Under the pieces are notes generated by a model. That model was not told the DNA's origin. It saw only the letters and a list, made by a program, of their open reading frames with translations, and did no database searches. Of a DNA stretch of 64,000 nucleotides, positions 45,627 to 55,932 are shown one piece after another (the stretch's first letter is position 1; each line of letters opens with the position of its first letter). The position numbers and the translations under genes were made by a program. Source of the DNA: Armillaria gallica (lineage: Eukaryota > Basidiomycota > Agaricomycetes > Agaricales > Physalacriaceae); the NCBI GenBank assembly GCA_037576215.1, contig JBANDB010000002.1, positions 5,084,001-5,148,000 of the forward strand, written 5' to 3'.

Positions 45627-46767
45627 TCATATCGCCAATATCGGGGCAAAATGTAGGAAGAAAAACGTCCAGAGCAGCCATCGTACTGAAGTTGCCGGCA
45701 GGGAACTCGATTGACCACCATCAGACATTCCGTGGGGTATATTATCTCCATCACCCGTGTACTGTTTACCAAGGGAGTTAATATCTCCGTCAGAATCCAT
45801 TAGCGCATTGTCCTGATATCGGGCCAATCAGTATCGCAGCCGCAGGTGAACGGCGAAGAATTTCCCCACCTGGTTGACGCCTTGCAAATCTGTCATCGCC
45901 CCAAACCAGGCATATCTCTCTACCCAGTCTGTATTATCCATGAACGACTGCGTGACATTCAGGAACACCTCTATCTCTTCTTCAGAGCATTGATTGTCTG
46001 CGTCGTTGAAATTCTGACACGCCCATTCCGTAACCCATATCGGCCTGTCAAAAGTCTCGTGGAAGTCCTGAAGATACGAGATGAATTGGGTACTGTTGAT
46101 ATCATACCAGTCTGTCGAAGTCATTAGGTTGTGGAACTGACAGAAGATCACAGAACCTACGTAGTGCTATGAAATCTACAGTGCAGCCATCACACTCTGT
46201 AAGGAATTGTTCTAGCCACGTCTTGCCCGATGGCGCGCCAGAGGGTGCGGGGCTCCCTAGTCTAAGACCCTCAAACCGAGAATGTAAGGGCCCAATGTAT
46301 GTCTTCCACATGTCTGCACCCTCACTAGGGGTGAGATTAGATTGTTGTGTTTCTTGCGGTCTGAATAAGAGCACGTCGACATCATGGAATGAACTTCCAA
46401 TAGAAAGAGCGACGTACTCGTTCATTCCGAGAACAGCGGTAACGCCACCCCCAGCTACCGTGTCATTGATGGTAGAGGAAAATTCGTCCGTTTGTCTACC
46501 TCCCCAGAGCATCGGCACAAATTCGATGTTTGTGTTTGGAACATAAGATTTCGGGGACCATGTATAGTACCTGAGCAGAAGAAATGTCAATGAAGCTGAT
46601 GATGGTAAAGCTACTACGTACCAGGACACTTTTCCCGTAGAGGTGAACTGCACTATTTCGTTATTGCTACCACCCCAAGCGAGGCCAGCTTTAGAAGAAG
46701 ACGTGACTTCTGCGCGCGAGCGGGAGAAGAGTACTGTTAATAGTGTGAAAACCAGAGTAGTCAACAT
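45627..46767 (-). CDS. GH128 (Asl1-like) beta-1,3-glucanase, probably GPI-anchored
   Basis: Glycoside hydrolase acting on beta-1,3-glucan, at the fungal wall. Start 46767 gives a signal peptide (LTTLVFTLLTVLFSRSRA). GH128 core: KAGLAWGGSNNEIVQF, YYTWSPKS, FVPMLWGGRQTDEF, VLGMNEPQE (acid/base Glu), GLRLGSPAPSG, VDFIALHWYD and RPIWVTEWACQNF (nucleophile Glu), YAWFGAMTDLQGVNQ. Four introns; the intron with donor near 46154 ends TTCGACAG and joins ALH to WYD. The last exon has a Ser-rich stretch and a hydrophobic end (WLLWTFFFLHFAPILAI) typical of a GPI signal. A tttataaa element at 46840-46847 is about 75 bases upstream. Stop 45627. Intact. Confidence 0.93.
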
Positions 46768-46839
46768 TGGTAGAAGGTCATAGCCTGAGCAGATGAAATA
46801 TGGTCAATGAAAGTTGCACCGCAGCAGCATTGTCGACAC

Positions 46840-46847
46840 TTTATAAA
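46840..46847 (-). promoter_or_regulatory. Putative TATA box of the GH128 gene
   Basis: tttataaa, about 75 bases upstream of ATG 46767 on the minus strand. Confidence 0.4.
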
Positions 46848-47088
46848 GGGAGGGTCGTGGGTTGGAGCTGAGGTGCATTACTATGACGTCGCGTGCCTTG
46901 GTTACGTGAAAAACAGAGAGTTCGTAGGAGCTCGACGAGGTGAAAACAATTTGATTCAAGTCAACAATGACAGAGGCTGAAAGTAATCATTGTCTTCCCC
47001 CTTCTCTGATCTGGATTGGAACTTTATTGAGTATCGTACTAGACAACATGAAACCCGGCATACCTCATGTACAACTGCCGGCTATCAT

Positions 47089-48202
47089 TTACGACTCCAG
47101 CCCCACTGACTTCTTGATAGCGTCGACGTGACTTCGGAGCTTGTCGTCACTAACAAGGTCCGAGCTCTCCACCGCTACGTCTTCCTTCATATGTACCTCA
47201 TTTGTGGTGCCAGAGAGGGGCAATATACCACCCATCTGCACTATACCGTACAGGACCTGCGCAGGAGTCATAGCTAAAGCTGCAGAAATAGCCAAGACGG
47301 ATGGGTGCGACAAGAGCGAAGGCGAGCCCGTCAGCGTCCAGAATGACCTTGATGAAGGAAGTTGTTACTCATCAGAGCCGAAGAATGTTGAAAGGTACGC
47401 ACTGATATACCACCCCATGCGTCTTACAATACTGCACCACATCTTGATCCCATGCATTACCTTCGTACCACCTATTCTGAACCACCTGTACCTGCCTTTC
47501 TTGTCCCAGAGCTCTGAGGATCCCAACGTCATAGGTGTTGCTAACACCAATCATGCGTATTTTGCCTTCGTCCTGAAGTTGAATCAGCACCCTCCAAGCC
47601 TCAAGCGTTTGCTGGATGGTTCGAAGCGGCGAATGCAACAAGTAGCTGTCAATATAGGCCGTACGCAGGTTGGCCAGAGATTTCTCAAAAGAGGTCCTGA
47701 CCTGCTCTGGAATGGTGGCAGAGGGATCATATGGTAGTGGCTTAGAACGATCTTGGCCATCAATGGACGTGAATCTGAGGAATGCTGGTTCATCTCCTAT
47801 CGCACATAGCAGTAAAACAAAAGACGTACTTTGTTTGGATGAAAAGCTGATCACGCTCAATCCCGTGAACTTCTTTCAATGTTCGCAGTGCGTTGCCAAC
47901 CAGATCCTCCCTGGTAAGCGCATTAAGCCTTGGGCCTAATCATAGTACGCCATTGAAGCTTTGCACTAACCGATAATGCTTGGGCTGACATGCTAACAGC
48001 GAAAGTCTTGAGCAGTTACGCAAACAGAACCTGGAAGATCACACACCTGTATCAATAGCTTTGAACCCGTTCAAAACAGCCGAAACGACTAGATCGGCAG
48101 TTCTTTCCTTCTTCCTGAACAATAAACATGAGGGGCTTGCAGAGTATAGATAGGAAGAATGTACCAAGCGGTGCCGTAGATGATTTTCGCGGGAAACGCC
48201 AT
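47089..48202 (-). CDS. Aldo-keto reductase
   Basis: NAD(P)H-dependent carbonyl reductase of the AKR superfamily. Start 48202, MAFPAKIIYGTAW; then KKERTADLVVSAVLNGFKAI, DTACQPKHYRED with the catalytic Asp and Tyr, LVGNALRTLKEVHGIERDQL, FIQTKFT with the catalytic Lys, and DSYLLHSP with the catalytic His. RMIGVSNTYDVGILRALG and VQNRWYEGNAWD follow, and near the end GIVQMGGILPLSGTTNEVHM, the cofactor-binding strand. About six introns restore the frame. Stop 47089. The tetrad seems complete. Physiological substrate unknown. It lies in tandem with GH128 and the 2OG oxygenase on minus and is divergent from the RUS gene. Confidence 0.9.
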
Positions 48203-48807
48203 CCTGGCTTCAATATGAAAGTCCGGGTCGAAGGCTTATTGATACGTCATGTGTACGACGTAGCCTTGGGAATCAAACTGAAAACATAGCCACCGATTCT
48301 AGGACGCATCTAACACGACAGGCTGGCCGGGCTACAGAAAGAGGCAGGACCTCAAGAGGACAAGGCAAAACGGTGGTCTTGGGTGATTCCCTTGTCTGGC
48401 TTTTGGGGAAATTGTCAACGACATCAGAGCATACATTCAAATTATTGAGGCAAACCTTGACGCGCCCTGCTGCCCAATATCGTTACCTCGAAGGATGTCC
48501 TGATGCACGATATATCCCGTTATTGAGTGCACATAGAATGAGGTGCAGATGGTGCGATGTCCGCCACCAGTTGACGCGGTCCTGAAGCGTTGTCTGCTTA
48601 TCGTTAACCAGTAAACGTCCCAGTAAAGTGCTTATGAGCCGGGAGATACATATCAAAGGGAAATGGACGTCTGGGGAGTGGTAGTGGGTGGTGGTAAGAA
48701 GGCAACCTGACCTATCTCACGTGTCGTCCGCTTGTTCAGTGTTTACCTTCATCTTCATTTGCATGTTCCCTCTGTACCCTCAGCATTAATACAGCAGTAG
48801 CGAAGCC

Positions 48808-50501
48808 ATGGGAATCCGAATTATAGAGAGAGACGACCGAGGGCGGCTGCACTATATCGACATTATCGAAGACGAGGTACGAGCCTTCTGCACTTCTCCT
48901 GCTCTCTGGACTGAGCCCTGTAAAGTTAACAGTAAAGGCGGACTCTGGTGGCAGCAAACCGCTCCCATTTGCTGAAATACTCTCAAAGGTCTTTTTACCC
49001 GCTGGATACCCCGACAGTGTCACTCCTGGTACGTCCTTACCGACCAAACTCAGCGGGAAATGAAATGCTATTCCCCAAGATTATTTTCGGTCGCTTCATT
49101 TGCATTCAAATCGTCGAAGTAATTCTGACGAAGAGTTGATTGCAGGTACCAGGTTTTCAATGCGCTTCAAGCGTTCTGCAGCTCCCTAGCCAGTTTACTG
49201 TCATCGAGGGCCGTGTTGGAGGGTAAGATCCATCCACCCGATTCCCTCGCGTCTGTCTCATGAAATTCTGTCAGGTTTTGGCGTTGGGGACCCGTCGGCT
49301 TCTGCTACGAATGCCCTCCTTCTCACTGTTGTTCTGGACTTCTTCAGTCGAATGACCAGTGAGTTCCACCTTTTCGGGCCAGCTACGGCGCATCTCATCA
49401 TTATTCAAAGCCATCGTATCCGCATATTTCATCGGTACATCCCTGGTTCCCGAATCAAAGACCTACCGATTTCTCGCGGACATTCTGAACGACAGCGCCA
49501 TCGTCTTGGAGACCCTTACACCTGTCTTCGTAGCAGCTTCTAAACATGGCCTGCCTCCCTGCGCGTCCCAGCTCTGTGTTTAAGCGCGTCACTTCGGTCC
49601 TTATGTGGAGTAGCTGCGGGAGGCTCCAAAGCTGCTATCGGCCTGCATTTCGCCACGCCTATAACCGGCAAAGGTGACCTGGGAGATTTGAATGCCAAGG
49701 ATGCGAGCAAAGAAACAGTGCTGGCCCTTATGGGTATGTTGGTACGTCTTTTTTCTCATGCAGGAATGGTTCTGTTAATAGGTCAAACAGATCGGCACTT
49801 TGATAGTCCCTCACATTACGACGCCTACGTCAACATATACCATGCTCGTCACTTTGGTCTCCCTGCATCTTGTACTCAATTACTACGGCGTCCGGGGACT
49901 TGCACTTAGGACTTTGAACCGTCAGAGGGCCAGCTTCTTGTGGTCCACGTTCCGGCAGACCAAGCATGTCCCGTCTCCAGCAGAAGTATCGGAACATGAA
50001 CACCTCTTTGCGAACTCCAGCATTCTGAAAGATATTGCCACCGGGCAGGTGTTGGGATCATGCATCTTTGCGTCCAATGGCTTGGGACGCATTCTCGCGA
50101 CCGGTCATGGAACTCCACCTTTTGATCTTTTCAAAACCGAGCAGTACGTCCTGTGGTTCGATCGTACCTGCATAAGCAATTCGGGTAAAGAATTGAGAAG
50201 TGGCGCTCTGCATATGCATATTGTTTTGAAGAAGGGACACGGTGCCTTGGACCATTTGAAGGCGTGGGTCCACGCGTATGAAGTAGCGAAGCTTCTGGCG
50301 GAATATCCAGAAACCATAGATCCGACTACGGCGCTCTGTGTGTCGTACGCCAGTGCAGCAGAACATCTACCGTCATTTTTGAAGGAGTTGGCCGAAAAGA
50401 CGTGGATAGTGGAAGAGGGTGCCTTGGTGACAACTTTGCCTCGAAAGCTTTTGGTAGAGGCAGACGTTGCTTTCGATGGAGAGAGTACAAAAGACCGATA
50501 A
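48808..50501 (+). CDS. RUS family (DUF647) membrane protein, with one frame break
   Basis: Homologue of ROOT UV-B SENSITIVE proteins; molecular role uncertain. Start 48808, MGIRIIERDDRGRLHYIDI. After an intron: GGSKPLPFAEILSKVFLPAG and YPDSVTPG, the family hallmark. Then YQVFNALQAFCSSLASLLSS, FGVGDPSASATNALLLTVV, DFFSRMT, SLVPESKTYRFLADILNDSA, and LCLSASLRSLCGVAAGGSKA, LGDLNAKDASKETVLALMGM, GTLIVPHITT. The C-terminal soluble part ends VEADVAFDGESTKDR at 50501. Near 49556-49561 the frame of SKHGLPP breaks inside a CCC run; the conserved LRVPALCLSAS continues after adding one base. Otherwise all exons join in frame. Converges with prefoldin 4. Confidence 0.85.
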
Positions 50502-50537
50502 TGCACCTCAAAATGTATACATTATGGAAAACTCTGT

Positions 50538-51298
50538 TTAGATTCTCCATTGTAGCGACATCGTGAGTATCAAGGTTTGCTCAACCTGGTAGTCATCTCC
50601 GACTGTAATTGGGGTAGTCCCCACGAATCTCGACTGTCCAGAAAGGGTACTGCATACTGCCTCGCTGGCCTCTTCATGGTGGTAGAGAAGAACTTGATAA
50701 TTGTCCGCCCTTGAGTGAAAAGAGGGACAGATGGGGAGCACCGGCAGCCATGAGACCGAACAATTCCAGCACAACGAAGATCCTTGTTAGACTGAAGGGG
50801 TTATAGTATTGGAGCCGGGGAAGGAGAACACAAAAGAGGAGAATGGAAGAAAGGTGTCGATTAGCCCAGGGCAGTGTATTAGATGGCCAGCCGCGTCTCT
50901 ACACAAAGGAGATTTGTCGGAACTGCGAATGTATCATGATCAAGCTGCCATGAATGCTATACTTGTGGTGCAGAAGACAGTCAAGAACAGAACAGCACCC
51001 ATCGACGCGGTCTGATCGCTTCAACTCCATCCTTTTGATTCTGATGCCAGCTAGAATCCACATGTTCTAGCACAAGAGAGTATACTTGCTCCCATTGCCG
51101 CTGGGCCACCGGATCTTCACCATCATGGTTCTCATCAGCGTCGGGCCGCTCCACTGCTCTCGAGTGTGAAGATCCGTAACTGGTAGGGGACAGCAATCCT
51201 GAGAAATATCTTTCTGATGTGCACACGGGCAACATGATCCCTCGAGACGAACATGCATCCAACATACTTTTCACGTGTCCGCTTTTGGGCACTAGCAC
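50538..51298 (-). CDS. Possible minus-strand gene, unknown
   Basis: Minus frames between RUS and prefoldin 4 show plausible acceptors (TTTTCAG near 51299) and protein-like text (VLVPKSGHVK; RQWEQVYSLVLEHVDSSWH; FVGTTPITVGDDYQVEQTL), but I could not build one consistent model. It could be a short gene, the 3' part of a transcript overlapping prefoldin 4's 3' end, or noise. No family recognised. Confidence 0.22.
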
Positions 51299-51381
51299 CT
51301 GAAAAGTACCACCGGTAAACGAATCGGATAATGCTACATCGCTGATAATTGAACAGTGCTAGAAGAGGATACACGCGGTCG

Positions 51382-51991
51382 TCACTCATCGAGATTAATG
51401 GCGCGTCCAAATTTTGCATACAGGACGACCTTTAGCTCATTCATTTCCTTTTGGCAGGCGTCAGACTTGGCAGCAAGAATTGACACCTGAGAGTCAATCG
51501 CCGCTTGGTCTCTTTCCAGCCGTTTCATAGCGCGTGGATGAGGCATGTGAAGAAACGTCTCGCCGACCTTGTACCTGAAACCGTGTAAATTGCCCTAGCT
51601 GCAATAAGGTAAGACTGAGTAACTTACAAGACAGGATCATCTTCATCTGCAAGTTCCAGCTCAGTAGAAAGATCGTCTAAGGCTTCTTTCTCTTGCTAGA
51701 TTCAAATATGTGGGCTGTAGTTGGAATTTACCGACTTACATACCTTTAAATCTTCCAGTTTTTCGTCAATACTACGCATTCGTGTATTTAGTTTCGAAAA
51801 TGTGTTGATACGCTGCTGGTCTTCTAATCAATCATCGATTTTCAGTTACAAAAATTCCATATCATGATGGACGAACCCCAAGTAACTTCAGCAGCATCAT
51901 CGGTTTCGTCGTCCTGAGGTATCTTCAGGAAATGAGAATATAATTCACTAGGATGCAATGACGGACTACCTACCATCCGTAGGCTGCTCAT
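51382..51991 (-). CDS. Prefoldin subunit 4
   Basis: Beta-type subunit of the hexameric prefoldin chaperone that hands nascent actin and tubulin to the TRiC/CCT complex in the cytosol. Start at ATG 51991 (MSSLRM), then a short acidic leader (DDETDDAAEVTW), EDQQRINTFSKLNTRM, RSIDEKLEDLK (first coiled-coil helix), QEKEALDDLSTELELADEDD, VLYKVGETFLHMP hairpin, and the second helix LERDQAAIDSQVSILAAK, DACQKEMNELKVVLYAKFG, ending RAINLDE. Four introns with canonical borders. An alternative ATG 27 codons upstream would add a non-conserved leader. It starts 181 bases from the divergent DPL1 gene. Confidence 0.92.
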
Positions 51992-52172
51992 CTTTTTTGT
52001 CGATGTTGGACGAGAAAGGGCGCGTGACGTAATTGTTGATTTGCTCATTTGCCCGTGGGCCGGATCCGAGGCTCTAATATGAACACCATACAAGGAACGA
52101 GCACAAGGCGAGTATTGTAGCGGCCAACGGCTTCCTTCTCTCGGCGACGTTCAAGTTTGCTGGCGCTGTGTC

Positions 52173-54794
52173 ATGTCCCTCACTCTGTCGCAGTCGTCGC
52201 AGCGTCTCTTGGCTTGGAACCAGGCCTTCTGGGCTAGGACAGCATTCGACAAGGCAAAGACTGTGTTCTTTGTGTACTTCCTGCTTACGCATTACCTCAA
52301 AGCTCACCGTCATGTACGAGCAAGAGGCATCGTGACCTCGGTGAAGGAGATCTATGCCTGGATAGCTCACGTACGTCGTTTCATCGTCGTGACGAAGCGT
52401 CCAGACTGAATCAAGCGCACAGGCTGTGATTATGACGGTTCTACGTTTGCCTAGCATGAGATCCAAGGTTACCCAACAGATGGATCAAGCTAAACTCGAT
52501 ATTGAGAACAAGTTGGTTCCTAAAGGAGCCGCAGTAGTCCGGCACCTATCCCTACCGGAGGAAGGCAAATCGCTCGAATGGATCCTCGCCGAAATGGAAC
52601 AGATGGACACAGAACTTGAGCACAGAGGTGATTGGCGCCATGGAAAACTATCTGGGGCTGTCTATCGTACGCGCTATCATTCATTCACGAACTTCTACTC
52701 ACTTCTTTACTAGATGGCGGTGACGACATGGAGAAGGTCATCGTGACTGCGTACCAGCGATATTGTGTGTCGAATCCGATTCACCCCGACGTATTCCCAG
52801 CTGTTCGCAAGATGGAGGCAGAGATCGTGGCAATGTGCCTTCGACTCTTCAATAATCCCGATGGTGCCGGAACGATGACTTCTGGTGGCACGGAATCTAT
52901 CATCATGGCCATTAAGACTTACCGGGATTGGGCGAAGGCTGTCAAAGGGATCACTGAGCCAGAAATGTACGTTCTTGTATCCCAATGCACGGGCGCCTGG
53001 ATCGCAACATTTTTAAGCCAGACGAAATGAATGGGAAAAGCGTCGAGAAGAGATGTATGTTTTCCTCTGGCATTTTGCACGCAGCAACGTCTGTCTACAC
53101 TACTACAATAGGCCAGTTTGGACGGGGTTTGCTGCGGGCAGAATGCTTGAGCAAAAACCTATCTCTTTCAGAATCTTTTCTCTCTTGTACGGCATAAAAC
53201 ATATACGAGCCAGGAGTATGGGTACAACGTATAGATTCTAAAGTTAACCGCATCTCTGTAGGATTGTGCCGGCTTCTGCTCACGCGGCATTCGATAAGGG
53301 CGCAGCATATCTTAAGATCAAGGTCCATCTGATACCAGTGGACAGATATACGCGACAGGTTGATATCAAGCGTGTCAAACGTGCTATGTTAGTTTTCTTC
53401 TCCGACTTTGTTTTACTCTGGCTTATGTTGTGATAACAGAAACGCGAACACAATCATGGTGAACATAGTATTCTCCGATGATCCGTATATGTGTATCTGA
53501 CGTCTCGTAGCTCGTGGGATCCAGTGTTAACTTTCCAGATGGCAACCAGGACGATATCGTAGCCTTGGGTGCTCTAGCAGCTATACACAACATTGGTCTT
53601 CATGTAGACTGTTGTCTTGGCAGCTTTATTATGCCTTACCTTGAGAAAGCTGGCCTGGCCGAGGGTGTAAACGGCAAATACAAGATGATACCTTTTGATT
53701 TCCGTGTGAATGGCGTCACTAGCATCAGCTGTGACACGCACAAGGTGAGTGTAAAGAGGCGTATTACCGGTTGCTTCGAGTTCTAATGCGCCCTTAGTAT
53801 GGATTCGCACCCAAAGTATGTCTCGCTAGTGCCGCCGTTCTTACCCTCTAAGAAGATTGTAATAGGGCACCTCGGTCATCATGTATCGGGATGCTGCGCT
53901 GAGAGAGTATCAGTATTACGTCTATCCAGACTGGATGGGTAAGTGCTTCTGTATTGTTTACTCACGCCTGTGAATGTTCTCTCCTCTGATATTAGGTGGC
54001 GCATACGGAAGTCCCAGTTTCTCAGGCTCTCGGTACGGATTTTGGGGCTTAGATACGGTAACCTTAACTGACAGCGTATACAGACCTGGCGCGGTGATCG
54101 CTGGAACGTGGGCGGCGATGCATTACATGGGTTCGAGGTACGTCTTAACTAATATTTCGCCGCGTCCAGATCTCACGAAGTCTTCTTTCAGTGGTTATCT
54201 CGAGTCGTGCCGTTCGATTGTGAATTGCGCGCGTTTCATCGCAGACACCATCAATTCTTCGGTACCGGAACTTTATATTCTGGGAAATCCACCCTCCTCG
54301 GTTGTTGCCTTCGGTTCCAAACACCCGAAAGTGAATATCATGGAGGTAGGCGACAAGATGGCCGCGAGGGGGTGGCACTTGAACGCATTGAATGGAACCC
54401 CGGGTGTGCACATTGCTTGCACGGTACTCGTTCATTTCGATTCTATGATGACAACAAAGGCGTTGATGAATATCTTTCTGTTTTTCTGTAGAGATTAACG
54501 GTTACAATGGCGGACACATTCATCGCTGATTTGCAGGATTCTATCAAAGAAGCGAAACTGAATCCTTCGGGCAAAGGGACCATGGTGGCGCTCTACGGTA
54601 CGTTGTTACCCCCTCTCGAAGATACCCTTTGCCCTTGTCGAGCTCCGTTCTGGGGTGTCTTTTTTTTTTTTGGTTACTGAGTTCGAACTTTACTAAAATC
54701 CCGTTTCCCAGGGTTAGGAAATTCTAGCGCTGTCGGGCCGTCCATGGTTCGACAGTTGGCCACGGCGTTCTTGGACACCATGTACAAGGCGTAA
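52173..54794 (+). CDS. DPL1: Sphingosine-1-phosphate lyase
   Basis: PLP-dependent ER enzyme that splits phosphorylated sphingoid bases into a fatty aldehyde and phosphoethanolamine. Start 52173; N-terminal anchor [15 protein letters not shown]. Motifs: [124 protein letters not shown] with the Schiff-base Lys, [30 protein letters not shown] and a final [16 protein letters not shown]. More than a dozen exons join in frame. One intron (52967-53261, 295 bases) is far longer than the others. Stop 54794. Intact. Confidence 0.96.
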
Positions 54795-55932
54795 TACTGA
54801 GAGTTCGGGCGGCATACCCGTGTCGTCTTGGCGAGCGCGTTGGCGGCCCACCTTGGCCGGGAGCGACGTGCGGTGAGAGAGGTGCATCGGGACAGTTGAT
54901 TGAATTGTATGTTTTGATTTCGCTGGCATTGCTTTGGAGACTATTTTACTCGTTTGCTAATACACATGAGACCTGCTCAAAATTTCAACCGCCGACTTGC
55001 GCCAAAATTAAATGAGCGGAGGAGAATGTTCCGACATTATCCCGTGTGTAAGCGCAGTACCATGCACTGCCTGCCGTCTCCCCGAACCGCCCATTGAAAC
55101 TGTCCGAGAGAACGCATGAGACAGAGGCTTCTTGGAATGGAGGATTGGACAACGAACAGATAACGAGGTGAAAGGCCAGCCAAAGTACACGGTGTGTTCT
55201 CGACTCTCGCTTGGATTCAGAGCAGATGCCTCGACCTGTCTGATTATGAACCGAGGAATTCGAAGCCTACTAACTGCCACCTATTCGTGGAGTGATCATT
55301 TCTTGTCTTAAGCTGGATGATCTGCGATCCGCTCAATGGAGAGCGGGAAAAATCGCAAAAATAGTGGCTAATAATAAGCTTGATATATGAACAGTGGAGA
55401 TGGCAGAAAGATGATGCTTGATGATGGTGGTGCCTTGGTAAGGGCCGTGAAAGGCCGTGATTTGCCCGGGAATTTCTTTGACGCGTGCAAACGTAAAGTG
55501 CAGTCGACCGTGGGTGCGCTCATTGACAGAACTGAAGCAAGTCTGGGCACAGTTCGGACCGAGCTGAGTGATTGTTAATATGTCTCCGATGATTATCGTT
55601 ATCTGACTGATGTGTGTTCGCCGAGGAGCGGGATCTTTCGGAAATACATAACGGCAAACAAATAATCGGCACAAACAGAAAACCTCCTCTTTCATACTGA
55701 CTCCGGTATATAGCCTGGTAGGGCTTGCAGGCAGCCCTTGCCTTGCGGACTCTTTGGTCCTCCTGTATCATTTCACGAATCTCTAGAGTACCCCGATTCG
55801 TGTCCCTTCCATCTCGGACTTACCATTTGGAGCCGCTGTTTATTGTCCCGTGAGTTGGCTCCTGTTTCTCTTAGTAGCAGACGCTTACTTTTCCCAGTTT
55901 AGCTTTGACCTGTCTTCTTCTGATACAGTACC
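54795..55932. other. Intergenic region between DPL1 and the alpha-arrestin gene
   Basis: Overlapping ORFs on both strands at 55333-55695 (minus, 120 aa) and 55387-55578 (plus, 63 aa) have no domain. The last 100 bases are the pyrimidine-rich arrestin 5' region. No gene supported. Confidence 0.5.

Noticed and set aside
53053..53241. ORFs inside the long DPL1 intron as missing exons
   Set aside because: The flanking exons join exactly at EPEM-IVPASAH, as in other S1P lyases, so nothing is missing.
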